A stretch of DNA of 35,836 bases from the NCBI RefSeq assembly GCF_013618865.1, contig NZ_JABSOE010000049.1, positions 1 through 35,836 of the forward strand. Direction: 5' to 3'. Source of the DNA: Phocaeicola faecicola (GTDB lineage: Bacteria; Bacteroidota; Bacteroidia; Bacteroidales; Bacteroidaceae). Shown here one piece after another: positions 24,139 to 32,426 of this stretch. Positions within the stretch are counted from its first letter, which is position 1; each line of letters starts with the position of its first letter. Below the pieces are notes generated by a model. That model made no database searches and was not told the DNA's origin. It saw only the letters and a list, made by a program, of their open reading frames with translations. Made by a program: the position numbers and the translations under genes.

Positions 24139-26217
24139 ATGAAAAGACATCTTATTCTATTGTTCGTGGGGGTAAGCCTGCCCTTTCTGCTTGCCGCCCA
24201 GCAGAAAAATTCCGTCAGCATTACCAAAAGGGTACTACGTATTCCGGAGGTTACGGTGGTGGGCAAACGACCTATGAAGGATATAGGCGTGCAACGAACC
24301 CGTTTCGATTCCATCGCCATGAAAGAGAACATCGCCTTGTCTATGGCCGATGTGCTGACATTCAACTCATCCGTTTTTGTCAAGAACTACGGACGCGCCA
24401 CGTTATCCACCGTGGCTTTCCGGGGTACCTCTCCCTCGCATACCCAAGTGACGTGGAATGGTATGCGCATTAACAACCCGATGCTGGGCATGACGGATTT
24501 TTCCACCATCCCTTCTTACTTTATCGATGATGCCTCGCTGCTGCACGGAACGTCATCGGTAAACGAAACGGGCGGCGGCTTGGGTGGTCTGGTCAGGCTC
24601 TCCACTTCTCCGGCCAACCATGAAGGGTTCGGGTTGCAGTACGTGCAGGGAGTGGGGTCGTTCAGCACGTTCGACGAGTTTCTCCGCCTGACCTACGGTG
24701 ACAAACACTGGCAGTCCTCCACCCGTGTGGTGTATTCCTCTTCCCCCAACGACTACAAATACCGAAACCGGGACAAGAAGGAAAACATCTATGACGAGGA
24801 CAAGAACATCATCGGTTCCTATTACCCGACGGAACGCAACCGCAGCGGGGCTTATAAGGATCTGCACGTCTTGCAGGAAATTTATTATAACACGGGCGAA
24901 GGCGACAAGTTCGGGCTAAACGCCTGGTATATCAATTCCAACCGGGAACTGGCGATGCTCAGCACGGATTACGGGAACGACATGGACTTCGAGAACCGCC
25001 AAAGGGAGCAGACGTTTCGCGGCGTCCTCTCGTGGGATCGCGTGCGGGAGAAATGGAAGGTCGGTGTAAAAGGCGGCTATATACACACATGGATGGCCTA
25101 TGATTACAAGCGGGACAAGGGAAACGGCGAAATGGCTTCGATGACCCGCTCACGCAGTAAGATTAACACGTTCTACGGAAGTGCGGACGGGGATTATGCT
25201 CCTTCAGAGAAATGGCTGTTCACGGCCGGTGTTTCCGTACACCAGCATTTGGTGGAAAGCGCGGACAAAAATATCATCTCGCAGGAAGGTAACAAGGCTG
25301 TTGTCGGGTATGACAAGGGACGTGTCGAGTTTTCCGGTTCCGTTTCTGCGAAATGGCGGCCTGTCGATCGTTTTGCCGCCTCGCTTGTCCTTCGCGAGGA
25401 TATGTTCGGTACGGAATGGGCCCCGGTTATCCCGGCTTTCTTCATCGACGGGGTACTGTCGAAAAAAGGCAATATCGTGGCGAAAGCATCCATCTCCCGG
25501 AACTACCGTTTTCCCACGCTGAACGACCTCTATTTTCTGCCGGGCGGTAATCCCGACCTGAAAAGCGAGCACGGCTTCACATACGACGTGGGGTTGTCGT
25601 TCTCGGTGGGGAAAGAAAATGTATATGCTTTGAGCGGTGGTATCAACTGGTTCGATTCGCACATCGACGACTGGATCATCTGGCTACCCACAACCAAGGG
25701 ATTCTTCTCCCCCAGAAACCTCAAAAAGGTACATGCTTACGGGGCAGAGACCAACGCCCACCTTGATATAATGCTCGGAAAGGACTGGAAACTGGATATG
25801 AACGGAACTTTCTCGTGGACTCCCTCGATCAACGAGAGCGAACCGATGAGTCCGGCAGACCAATCCGTCGGCAAACAGTTGCCATACGTGCCGGAGTTTT
25901 CCGCAACGGTGACCGGACGTCTGTCATGGCGGACATGGAGCCTGCTTTACAAATGGTGTTATTACAGCCAGCGTTATACCATGTCGAGTAATGACTATAC
26001 CCTGACGGGCTATCTGCCCCCTTACTTCATGAATAACGTGACACTGGAAAAACAGCTCTCTTTCCGATGGGCCGATCTGTCGCTAAAGGGCAGCATCAAC
26101 AACCTGTTCGATGAAGAATACCTTTCCGTATTGTCCCGTCCCATGCCGGGCATCAATTTCGAGATATTCATCGGCATAACACCCAAGTTCGGAAAAAACA
26201 AAAATAGTAAACGATAA
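24139..26217 (+). CDS. btuB: BtuB-type TonB-dependent outer-membrane cobalamin receptor
   Basis: The 692-aa product starts with a Sec signal (MKRHLILLFVGVSLPFLLAAQQ), then a TonB-box-like region (PEVTVVGKRP), a plug domain (ADVLTFNSSVFVKNYG ... VTWNGMRINNPMLG ... GGGLGGLVRLST, about 70-160) and a 22-strand barrel ending in INFEIFIGITPKFG. The length fits BtuB and not SusC. It is preceded by an unusually good Shine-Dalgarno, AGGAGG, 7 bp before ATG. Directly after btuG and before btuFCD, it should import cobalamin across the outer membrane with energy from TonB. Confidence 0.92.
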   Translation: MKRHLILLFVGVSLPFLLAAQQKNSVSITKRVLRIPEVTVVGKRPMKDIGVQRTRFDSIAMKENIALSMADVLTFNSSVFVKNYGRATLSTVAFRGTSPSHTQVTWNGMRINNPMLGMTDFSTIPSYFIDDASLLHGTSSVNETGGGLGGLVRLSTSPANHEGFGLQYVQGVGSFSTFDEFLRLTYGDKHWQSSTRVVYSSSPNDYKYRNRDKKENIYDEDKNIIGSYYPTERNRSGAYKDLHVLQEIYYNTGEGDKFGLNAWYINSNRELAMLSTDYGNDMDFENRQREQTFRGVLSWDRVREKWKVGVKGGYIHTWMAYDYKRDKGNGEMASMTRSRSKINTFYGSADGDYAPSEKWLFTAGVSVHQHLVESADKNIISQEGNKAVVGYDKGRVEFSGSVSAKWRPVDRFAASLVLREDMFGTEWAPVIPAFFIDGVLSKKGNIVAKASISRNYRFPTLNDLYFLPGGNPDLKSEHGFTYDVGLSFSVGKENVYALSGGINWFDSHIDDWIIWLPTTKGFFSPRNLKKVHAYGAETNAHLDIMLGKDWKLDMNGTFSWTPSINESEPMSPADQSVGKQLPYVPEFSATVTGRLSWRTWSLLYKWCYYSQRYTMSSNDYTLTGYLPPYFMNNVTLEKQLSFRWADLSLKGSINNLFDEEYLSVLSRPMPGINFEIFIGITPKFGKNKNSKR

Positions 26218-26228
26218 TCTGCATCAAT

Positions 26229-27368
26229 ATGAACGCATTAAAGAATTTAAGCCTGATTTTGTTGCTTTCTCTGGCATTTACAGGCTGCCACAACAAAAGC
26301 TCAAAAATCAATGATTTCAACCTGCTGCTTTATGCTCCCGAATATGCCTCCGGCTTCGACATCAAAGGGGCGGGCGGGAAGGAAAGCGTACTGATAACCG
26401 TCAGGAATCCCTGGCAGGGAGCGGACAGTGTAACCACATGGCTGTTTATCGTCCGCAACGGTGAAGAGGTTCCCGAAGGGTTTGCAGGACAGGTACTCAA
26501 AGGAGACGCCAAACGTATCGTGGCGATGTCTTCCACTCATATCGCCATGCTTGACGCAATCGGTGAAGTCCGGTGTATAACCGGCGTTTCGGGAATCGAC
26601 TACATTTCCAACCCAGACATCCAAGCCCGCCGCGACAGTATTGGCGATGTCGGCTATGAAGGGAACATCAACTACGAGTTGCTGCTCTCGCTCGATCCCG
26701 ACCTCGTTCTGCTCTATGGGGTGAACGGCGCAAGCGCAATGGAAAGCAAACTCGAAGAACTCGACATACCGTTCATGTATGTCGGCGATTATCTTGAAGA
26801 GTCGCCTCTCGGCAAGGCCGAATGGATGGTAGTGCTTTCAGAAGTCACAGGAAAACGTGAGAAGGGTGAAAAAGCCTTTGCCGCAATCCCGGTCAGATAC
26901 AACGCCTTGAAAAAGAAAGTGGCCGACAGTACCCTCGGCACTCCTTCGGTTATGCTTAATGTTCCCTATGGCGACTCGTGGTTCATGCCTTCAACCCAAA
27001 GTTATGTAGCCCGCTTGATTACTGATGCGGGAGGCCGCTATATCTACCAGAAGAACACGGGAAACGCTTCTATCCCCATTGACTTAGAAGAAGCATATCT
27101 GCTCGCGTCGGATGCGGACATGTGGTTGAACGTGGGAATGGCGAACTCCCTTGACGACTTGAAGGCATCATGTCCGAAATTCACCGATACCCGATGTTTC
27201 AAAAATGGAGAGGTGTATAACAACAACGCCCGTACCAACACAGCCGGGGGTAACGACTATTACGAGTCTGCCGTCGTGAATCCTGACATCGTGCTCCGCG
27301 ACCTCGTGAAGATATTCCATCCTGAACTGGTGCAGGAAGAGTGTGTGTATTACAAGCAACTGAAATAG
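26229..27368 (+). CDS. btuF: BtuF-like cobalamin/corrinoid ABC transporter substrate-binding lipoprotein
   Basis: The 379-aa product has a lipobox LAFTGC (Cys20) and the type III periplasmic-binding fold of the BtuF/FepB group: KRIVAMSSTHIAMLDAIG near residues 95-112, SLDPDLVLLYG in the hinge-side strand, and LEEAYLLASDADMWLNVG in the second lobe. It should hand cobalamin to BtuCD on the periplasmic side. It starts 11 bp after btuB, and its TAG is immediately followed by the btuC ATG, so translation is coupled. Confidence 0.9.
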   Translation: MNALKNLSLILLLSLAFTGCHNKSSKINDFNLLLYAPEYASGFDIKGAGGKESVLITVRNPWQGADSVTTWLFIVRNGEEVPEGFAGQVLKGDAKRIVAMSSTHIAMLDAIGEVRCITGVSGIDYISNPDIQARRDSIGDVGYEGNINYELLLSLDPDLVLLYGVNGASAMESKLEELDIPFMYVGDYLEESPLGKAEWMVVLSEVTGKREKGEKAFAAIPVRYNALKKKVADSTLGTPSVMLNVPYGDSWFMPSTQSYVARLITDAGGRYIYQKNTGNASIPIDLEEAYLLASDADMWLNVGMANSLDDLKASCPKFTDTRCFKNGEVYNNNARTNTAGGNDYYESAVVNPDIVLRDLVKIFHPELVQEECVYYKQLK

Positions 27369-28349
27369 ATGCGTTCCCGTTCGACTATATTATTCTCCAT
27401 ATTGATTACGCTCACGGTCGGTCTTTTTTTACTGGACTTGGCCGTGGGAGCTGTCAACATTCCGATCCGCGATGTATGGGCAGCACTGACCGGGGGAAAT
27501 TGTTCCCGTGCCACGGAAAAAATCGTACTCAACATACGCCTCATAAAAGCTATAGTGGCACTGTTGGCCGGGGCTGCCTTATCGGTCAGCGGTCTTCAGA
27601 TGCAGACCCTCTTCCGTAATCCTCTTGCCGGTCCCTATGTCCTTGGCATCAGTTCCGGTGCAAGTCTCGGTGTGGCACTTGTGGTACTTGCCGGGATCGG
27701 TTCATCAATAGGCATTGCCGGAGCAGCGTGGGTGGGTGCGGCTGTCGTGTTGCTCGTGATAACTGCCGTCGGACAGCGAATAAAAGACATCATGGTAATC
27801 CTGATTCTGGGCATGATGTTCTCATCGGGCGTAGGTGCTGTCGTGCAGATATTGCAGTACCTCAGCAAAGAGGAATCGCTGAAAGCCTTTGTCATTTGGA
27901 CGATGGGGGCTTTGGGTGACGTCACCTCCGGACAACTTCTGATTCTTGTTCCATCGGTGTTTGCCGGACTGCTGTTGGCTGTACTGACCATCAAACCGCT
28001 TAACCTCCTGCTGTTCGGAGAGGAATATGCCGTAACAATGGGACTGAATATTCGGCGTTCACGCAGCCTGTTGTTTCTCTCGACAACGCTGCTCGCCGGA
28101 ACGATAACCGCTTTTTGCGGTCCGATAGGTTTCATAGGTCTCGCTATGCCTCATGTCACAAGAATGCTTTTCCAAAATAGCGATCATTATGTCCTTCTGC
28201 CCGGAACAATTCTTTCGGGAGCATCGATATTGCTTCTTTGCGACATCATTTCTAAAATATTCACCTTGCCGATCAACGCCATTACAGCTCTATTGGGAAT
28301 CCCAATCGTCGTATGGGTGGTTTTACGCAACAAATCCATCACCGCATGA
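27369..28349 (+). CDS. btuC: BtuC-type FecCD-family permease of the cobalamin ABC transporter
   Basis: The 326-aa product has about ten hydrophobic helices and FecCD hallmarks: GAALSVSGLQMQTLFRNPLAGPYVLGISSGASLG (about 68-101), WTMGALGDV, and the coupling region GPIGFIGLAMPHVTRMLF (about 239-256). Its TGA overlaps the ATP-binding gene start (ATGA), a standard coupling signal. It should form the inner-membrane channel of BtuCD. Confidence 0.95.
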   Translation: MRSRSTILFSILITLTVGLFLLDLAVGAVNIPIRDVWAALTGGNCSRATEKIVLNIRLIKAIVALLAGAALSVSGLQMQTLFRNPLAGPYVLGISSGASLGVALVVLAGIGSSIGIAGAAWVGAAVVLLVITAVGQRIKDIMVILILGMMFSSGVGAVVQILQYLSKEESLKAFVIWTMGALGDVTSGQLLILVPSVFAGLLLAVLTIKPLNLLLFGEEYAVTMGLNIRRSRSLLFLSTTLLAGTITAFCGPIGFIGLAMPHVTRMLFQNSDHYVLLPGTILSGASILLLCDIISKIFTLPINAITALLGIPIVVWVVLRNKSITA

Positions 28350-29104
28350 TAGAATTACAGCATTTTTCCATAGGTTACAAAGAAAACTCGTTGCTCCACG
28401 AGGTAAATGCCACGATAAAAAAAGGTCAACTGACAGCCCTTATCGGAAGAAACGGGACAGGAAAATCGACGTTGCTCCGCGCCATAGCCGGTCTGAACCG
28501 GTGTTATTCCGGAAAAATCATTCTCGACGGGCACGACATCGCCTGCATGAAAACCGAAGATATGGCAAAAACGCTGGCTGTCGTCACGACCGAGCGTACG
28601 CGCATCGCCAACCTGCGGTGCAAGGATGTCGTAGCCATAGGCCGTGCTCCTTATACCAACTGGATAGGTAGGATGCAAGAAACAGATAAGGAGATAGTCA
28701 TGCAATCGCTCATTTCGGTGGGAATGGAGGCTTATGCAAACCGCACGATGGATAAAATGTCGGATGGCGAATGCCAGCGTGTGATGATTGCTCGTGCATT
28801 GGCACAGGATACTCCTATCATTCTCCTTGATGAACCGACTTCCTTTCTTGACATGCCTAATCGCTACGAACTTGTGGCGTTGCTTCGTAGGCTTGTCCAC
28901 GACGAGAAAAAATGTATCATGTTCTCGACACATGAACTTGACATCGCGTTGTCCATGTGCGATTCGATAGCATTGTTAGATACCCCGAATTTAAGTTGCT
29001 TGACCGCGTCTGAAATGCAGAAAAGCGGATACATTGACAGACTTTTCCAAAATGAAAACATCCGTTTCGACTCCTTATGCGGTACAATGATTTTGAAACA
29101 ATGA
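28346..29104 (+). CDS. btuD: BtuD-type ABC transporter ATP-binding protein
   Basis: The 252-aa product has Walker A GRNGTGKST (about 33-41), a Q-loop region TTERTRIANL, signature MSDGECQRVMIARAL, Walker B PIILLDEPTSFLD and H-loop STHELD. The signature has SDGE in place of the common SGGQ. The frame is open from ATG 28313, but ATG 28346 overlaps the btuC stop as ATGA and gives the usual family N-terminus (MIELQHFSIGY), so I use it. It energises cobalamin import with BtuC and BtuF. Confidence 0.93.
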   Translation: MIELQHFSIGYKENSLLHEVNATIKKGQLTALIGRNGTGKSTLLRAIAGLNRCYSGKIILDGHDIACMKTEDMAKTLAVVTTERTRIANLRCKDVVAIGRAPYTNWIGRMQETDKEIVMQSLISVGMEAYANRTMDKMSDGECQRVMIARALAQDTPIILLDEPTSFLDMPNRYELVALLRRLVHDEKKCIMFSTHELDIALSMCDSIALLDTPNLSCLTASEMQKSGYIDRLFQNENIRFDSLCGTMILKQ

Positions 29105-29667
29105 GTATATACACTGTAGAAAATTTTACTTCAGACATCACTGTTGAAGGATACATCGCCGAATTCCGTGACGAACCACATTTTCTTGAACTTTGCAAAC
29201 AATGTACCAATTACGGTAAAAGTTGGGGGTGTCCTCCATTTGATTTTGATACGGAATCGTTTCTCCGACAATACAAGTATGCACATCTTATGGCAACGAA
29301 GATAATCCCTGAAGACAAAGATATTCCGATTGAATATACACAAAAACTCATTTTACCGGAACGGATACGAATCGAGAGCGAATTATTGGATATGGAACGG
29401 AAATATGGAGGGCGTTCATTTGCCTATATAGGTAAATGTCTTCACTGCTCAGATAACGAGTGTACGCGTAACTGCGGCACACCATGCCGACACCCGGAAA
29501 AAGTGCGTCCGTCACTCGAAGCCTTCGGATTTGACATAGCCAAAACGCTTTCTGAACTTTTTAACATCGAACTTCTTTGGGGAAAGGATGGCAAATTACC
29601 TGAATATCTTGTTCTCGTAAGCGGATTTTTTCATAATGAATACGAACTTTGCAACATAGCATACTAA
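29101..29667 (+). CDS. DUF2284 cysteine-rich putative metal-binding protein
   Basis: The 188-aa product has two cysteine clusters: CKQC ... WGCPPF (about residues 32-46) and KCLHCSDNECTRNCGTPCRHP (about 111-131), typical of DUF2284 proteins thought to hold an iron-sulfur cluster or another metal. It starts at ATG 29101, overlapping the btuD stop as ATGA; an upstream in-frame ATG at 29077 lies inside btuD. Coupling to btuD makes a role in handling imported corrinoid, such as reduction or cobalt-ligand chemistry, a reasonable guess, but no function is established from the sequence. It is the last gene of the B12 unit. Confidence 0.88.
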   Translation: MSIYTVENFTSDITVEGYIAEFRDEPHFLELCKQCTNYGKSWGCPPFDFDTESFLRQYKYAHLMATKIIPEDKDIPIEYTQKLILPERIRIESELLDMERKYGGRSFAYIGKCLHCSDNECTRNCGTPCRHPEKVRPSLEAFGFDIAKTLSELFNIELLWGKDGKLPEYLVLVSGFFHNEYELCNIAY

Positions 29668-29783
29668 TGATTCGGACATGAAATAAACAGACAAACTAAC
29701 CACATTCGGTTCAATCTGTTTTGTGATTTCAAATGAATTATAATTAGATATGTAAAAAGCGACGCTGGAGCTTGAAATAAGTA

Positions 29784-29885
29784 ACGGTTTATCGGTGTAT
29801 TCTCCGTTAAACCGTCCTGTTTTCGTTAAACGAAAACACAACTTGCTGTCCGCAGGAGCGGACCACATTTATCCAATAATTATTG
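29784..29885. repeat. Cluster of four palindromes (candidate oriT, parS or regulatory region)
   Basis: In about 100 bp there are ACGGTTTA/TAAACCGT (29784-29815), a perfect GTTTTCGTT/AACGAAAAC dyad (29819-29837), GTCCGC-agga-GCGGAC (29848-29863) and CAATAATTATTG (29874-29885). No gene overlaps them. They precede DUF3408 and parA-like genes, so an origin of transfer or partition site is possible; a set of terminators after the B12 operon is another reading. The stretch 29668-30585 has no convincing gene. Confidence 0.55.
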
Positions 29886-30064
29886 TGTATTAGCCCATTG
29901 TATGGCTATTCTCCTGTGATTTACGAGGCATTTCCATCAGGTGTTTGCCGGCTGCTCTCCCCATAAAAGGGTGGATATCTCTCCATAATCATATGACTTA
30001 CGTCCATAATTCGGGAATAAGGAGGCGAATATACGGGAAATCTGCCCTTTACATGCCCTATTGT

Positions 30065-30264
30065 CCATTAATGGATTGTTACTTCTACACATCTACAAAT
30101 GGAGAGCGGCAGTGAGCCGTATATGGTTTATGGTTTTTCTGCATTATCTTCATTAATGGATTACTACTTCTACACTTCTGCAAATGGAGAATGTAGCCGT
30201 GTACACCTTATGGTCTTCCTTCATAATTCTCCATTAACGGATTAATACTTTTACACTCCCATAG
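30065..30264 (+). repeat. Three imperfect direct repeats with a period of 81-85 bp
   Basis: Units begin CATTAATGGATT at 30066, 30151 and (as CATTAACGGATT) 30232. Each continues with TACTTCTACAC or a close variant. The first two also share CAAATGGAGA, a GCCGT and a TTATGGT-TT segment. The third is cut short. They lie upstream of the DUF3408/parA genes and resemble iteron or partition-site arrays. Confidence 0.7.
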
Positions 30265-30439
30265 ACCGATAATTTAAGAATCCGTATCCGGACGGATGCG
30301 CGCTCTCACGCCTGCCCATAAGGATTAAAAAGGAACGGTGGACAAGGAAACGGAATCCCGCTCGCTTTTCCACACCACTACGGGCCTCTGATGTCGCCTC
30401 CGCATAGGAAGAACCGTCCGAACGGAACGGCATCTCCGT

Positions 30440-30450
30440 CCCCCCCCCCC
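30440..30450 (+). repeat. C11 homopolymer tract
   Basis: Eleven consecutive C occur between the direct repeats and the first DUF3408 gene, about 136 bp upstream of its ATG. Such tracts are prone to slippage and can alter promoter spacing. Confidence 0.9.
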
Positions 30451-30585
30451 GTCATGTGTATCATGACAATAACTGACTTTGGATGACTATAAGTGACAGG
30501 TGGTTTCATCCTGTTCTCTTCTTCCTTTATTTTGTATTCCGAGACAATACCAGTTGTGTAATTTAATAATTTAAGATTTTAAAAT

Positions 30586-31002
30586 ATGGATTCAGAAAAG
30601 GAAAAGAACCGGCTTTCCGATATCGTTCTCGAGAGGGTCGGACTCACGGGGAACCTTCTGTCAGCTCCCGTTTCCCCATCCCTGGAACCAGTGGTGGAGA
30701 TACCAAGTCATGGAAGTCAGGTCCGGGCAGGGAAAGTGACAGGTCCGGAGGAATACAAGAGGAGGTTTCTGGTTCCCGCTCCCAGAGCCGCTGAGTGGAA
30801 GACCGCCTACATTGATGGGAGACTGCACCGCCGGATTGCCATGCTGGTCAGGGCCGCCGGCTGCGGCAGCATCTCCGGTTTTATCATCCGGTTGTTGGAA
30901 CTCCATATGGAGGAACACAGGGAGGACATCGCCTCCCTGCTCGGTGAGGTCTACCGTCCCTGGGATGAGGACGGACAGCCGGGAGGAACACCTCGCCGAT
31001 AA
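30586..31002 (+). CDS. DUF3408 protein of a conjugation/mobilisation module (TraB/TraC-like)
   Basis: The 138-aa product has a basic, unstructured N-terminal half and a C-terminal DUF3408 domain (about 65-120): KTAYIDGRLHRRIAMLVRAAGCGSISGFIIRLLELHMEEHREDI, which reads like a ribbon-helix-helix DNA-binding fold. Such genes are found in pairs beside a ParA-like ATPase in Bacteroidales conjugative transposons. It is followed 29 bp later by a second DUF3408 gene. High GC and codon choice differ from the flanking AT-rich sequence. Confidence 0.8.
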   Translation: MDSEKEKNRLSDIVLERVGLTGNLLSAPVSPSLEPVVEIPSHGSQVRAGKVTGPEEYKRRFLVPAPRAAEWKTAYIDGRLHRRIAMLVRAAGCGSISGFIIRLLELHMEEHREDIASLLGEVYRPWDEDGQPGGTPRR

Positions 31003-31031
31003 AACGTTGTCATTGTCCAAGAAGGCATATC

Positions 31032-31436
31032 ATGACAGGAAAGAACGTAAAAGAGCGGATTGGTCTTGGCGGGATGGACGCGGACCGCATCCGTGAGATC
31101 ATGGGGGAAGCACCTGCCTGTCCCCGGAAGAGACGTGGAACGTCCGGTAACGACATTATACGTCCCGCAAGGAAAAATGGCCCCATGCAACCGTCCGTCT
31201 ACGGGGAGGAATACCTGCATGGCATTGCGGGCGTGCAGCGTCGGTCGCTGCATATTCCCGCCGCCCTGCACCGGAAACTGTCCATCCTGGCGGGAGCCTC
31301 GGGAAACGGAAAGGTCACTCTGGAGGGGTTCATCAACCACCTTGTCTCGCGGCATCTGGAAGAATACAGGGAAACGACGGACATGATTCTGGAGGAGTCC
31401 CTGCCCGGCCCGGTCATAAAGGCTCGTCCCCCATGA
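31032..31436 (+). CDS. Second DUF3408 protein of the conjugation module
   Basis: The 134-aa product is a distant relative of the gene before it. The shared C-terminal pattern is RRSLHIPAALHRKLSILAGASGNGKVTLEGFINHLVSRHLEEYRETTDMI (about 70-118), with the same helix arrangement. The N-terminal half is basic and variable. The tandem arrangement and the parA-like gene 75 bp downstream match tra regions of Bacteroidales integrative elements. It probably binds DNA near the transfer or partition site. Confidence 0.8.
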   Translation: MTGKNVKERIGLGGMDADRIREIMGEAPACPRKRRGTSGNDIIRPARKNGPMQPSVYGEEYLHGIAGVQRRSLHIPAALHRKLSILAGASGNGKVTLEGFINHLVSRHLEEYRETTDMILEESLPGPVIKARPP

Positions 31437-31511
31437 CAGGGGATCTCCCCCGATGGGAGCATTATTTTTGTTTCTGAAACAATAGTGTTTAACTTTTAAT
31501 GAAAAAGAAGT

Positions 31512-32300
31512 ATGATGAAAAAAGAAAAAGAGTTGTTGGTTGCCATCGCCAGCCAGAAGGGTGGCGTGGGAAAATCCGTCTTTACGGTACTGCTGGCCAG
31601 TGTCCTGCATTACCGCAAAGACGTGCGTGTGGCGGTTGTGGACTGTGACTCCCCGCAGCACAGCATCGCCCTGATGCGTGAGAGGGACATGGAGAATGTC
31701 ATGAAAAATGATGACCTGAAGGTGAACCTGTATCGGCAGTACGAAAGAATCCGTAAGCCTGCCTATCCGGTCATCAAAAGCGACCCGGAAAAGGGGGTGG
31801 AAGACCTGCGGCGTTATATGGACGAAAAAGGGGAGACTTTCGATATCGTGCTCTTCGACCTTCCCGGAACGCTCCGCAGCGAGGGGGTGGTTCATACCGT
31901 TGCCGCGATGGACTATATCTTTGTCCCGCTCAAGGCGGACAACATCGTCATGCAGAGTTCCCTGCAGTTTACCAAGGTGCTGGAAGAGGAGCTGATCGCC
32001 AAGGGGAACTGCAACTTGAAAGGAATCCGGCTGTTCTGGAACATGGTGGATAGAAGGGGACGGAAGAATTTGTATGATGCCTGGAACCGGGGCATCCACA
32101 GGATGGGGCTGCGGCTGCTGTCCTCACACATTCCGAACACCCTCCGCTACAACAAGGAGGCGGACCCTGTCTGTAAGGGTGTCTTTCGTTCCACGCTGTT
32201 TCCACCCGATCCCCGTCAGGAGAAAGACTCCGGCCTTCCTGAACTGGTGGAGGAGATATGCCATGCCATCGGTCTGGAGGAATCCGATACCGAGCGGTAG
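31512..32300 (+). CDS. ParA/MinD-family ATPase of the conjugation module (TraA-like)
   Basis: The 262-aa product has the deviant Walker A KGGVGKS (about 15-21), the Walker A' region VVDCDSPQHS, and VLFDLPGT as Walker B. Length and order fit chromosome/plasmid partition-type ATPases that Bacteroidales conjugative transposons encode next to DUF3408 genes. Starts at ATG 31512 or 31515 are both possible. No further tra genes (DUF4134, TraG) follow; the module breaks off into intron sequence. It may position the element or act in transfer with the two DUF3408 proteins. Confidence 0.88.
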   Translation: MMKKEKELLVAIASQKGGVGKSVFTVLLASVLHYRKDVRVAVVDCDSPQHSIALMRERDMENVMKNDDLKVNLYRQYERIRKPAYPVIKSDPEKGVEDLRRYMDEKGETFDIVLFDLPGTLRSEGVVHTVAAMDYIFVPLKADNIVMQSSLQFTKVLEEELIAKGNCNLKGIRLFWNMVDRRGRKNLYDAWNRGIHRMGLRLLSSHIPNTLRYNKEADPVCKGVFRSTLFPPDPRQEKDSGLPELVEEICHAIGLEESDTER

Positions 32301-32426
32301 CGGATGATAGGATACAGACACCTTGAATAAGGGCTTTTAGCCTAAGATAAAGTAAGATAATTGCATGATAATAAGTTTTTTACAGATGTGACTTCTCCTA
32401 TAAAAGCATTACCTTAGTAGTGTAAT

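Noticed and set aside
28313..28315. Upstream ATG for btuD.
   Set aside because: It is inside btuC; the ATGA overlap at 28346 gives the normal family N-terminus.
29077..29079. Upstream ATG for the DUF2284 gene.
   Set aside because: It is inside btuD; ATG 29101 has an ATGA overlap with the btuD stop.
30251..30433. 60-aa minus-strand frame (MPFRSDGSSYAEATSEARSG...).
   Set aside because: It may be conserved only because this non-coding region of the element is conserved. No domain, start context or neighbour supports translation, so it is left out of the gene list.
30951..32099. 382-aa minus-strand frame opposite the DUF3408 and parA-like genes.
   Set aside because: It spans three well-supported plus-strand genes and their spacers; high GC explains the long open frame.
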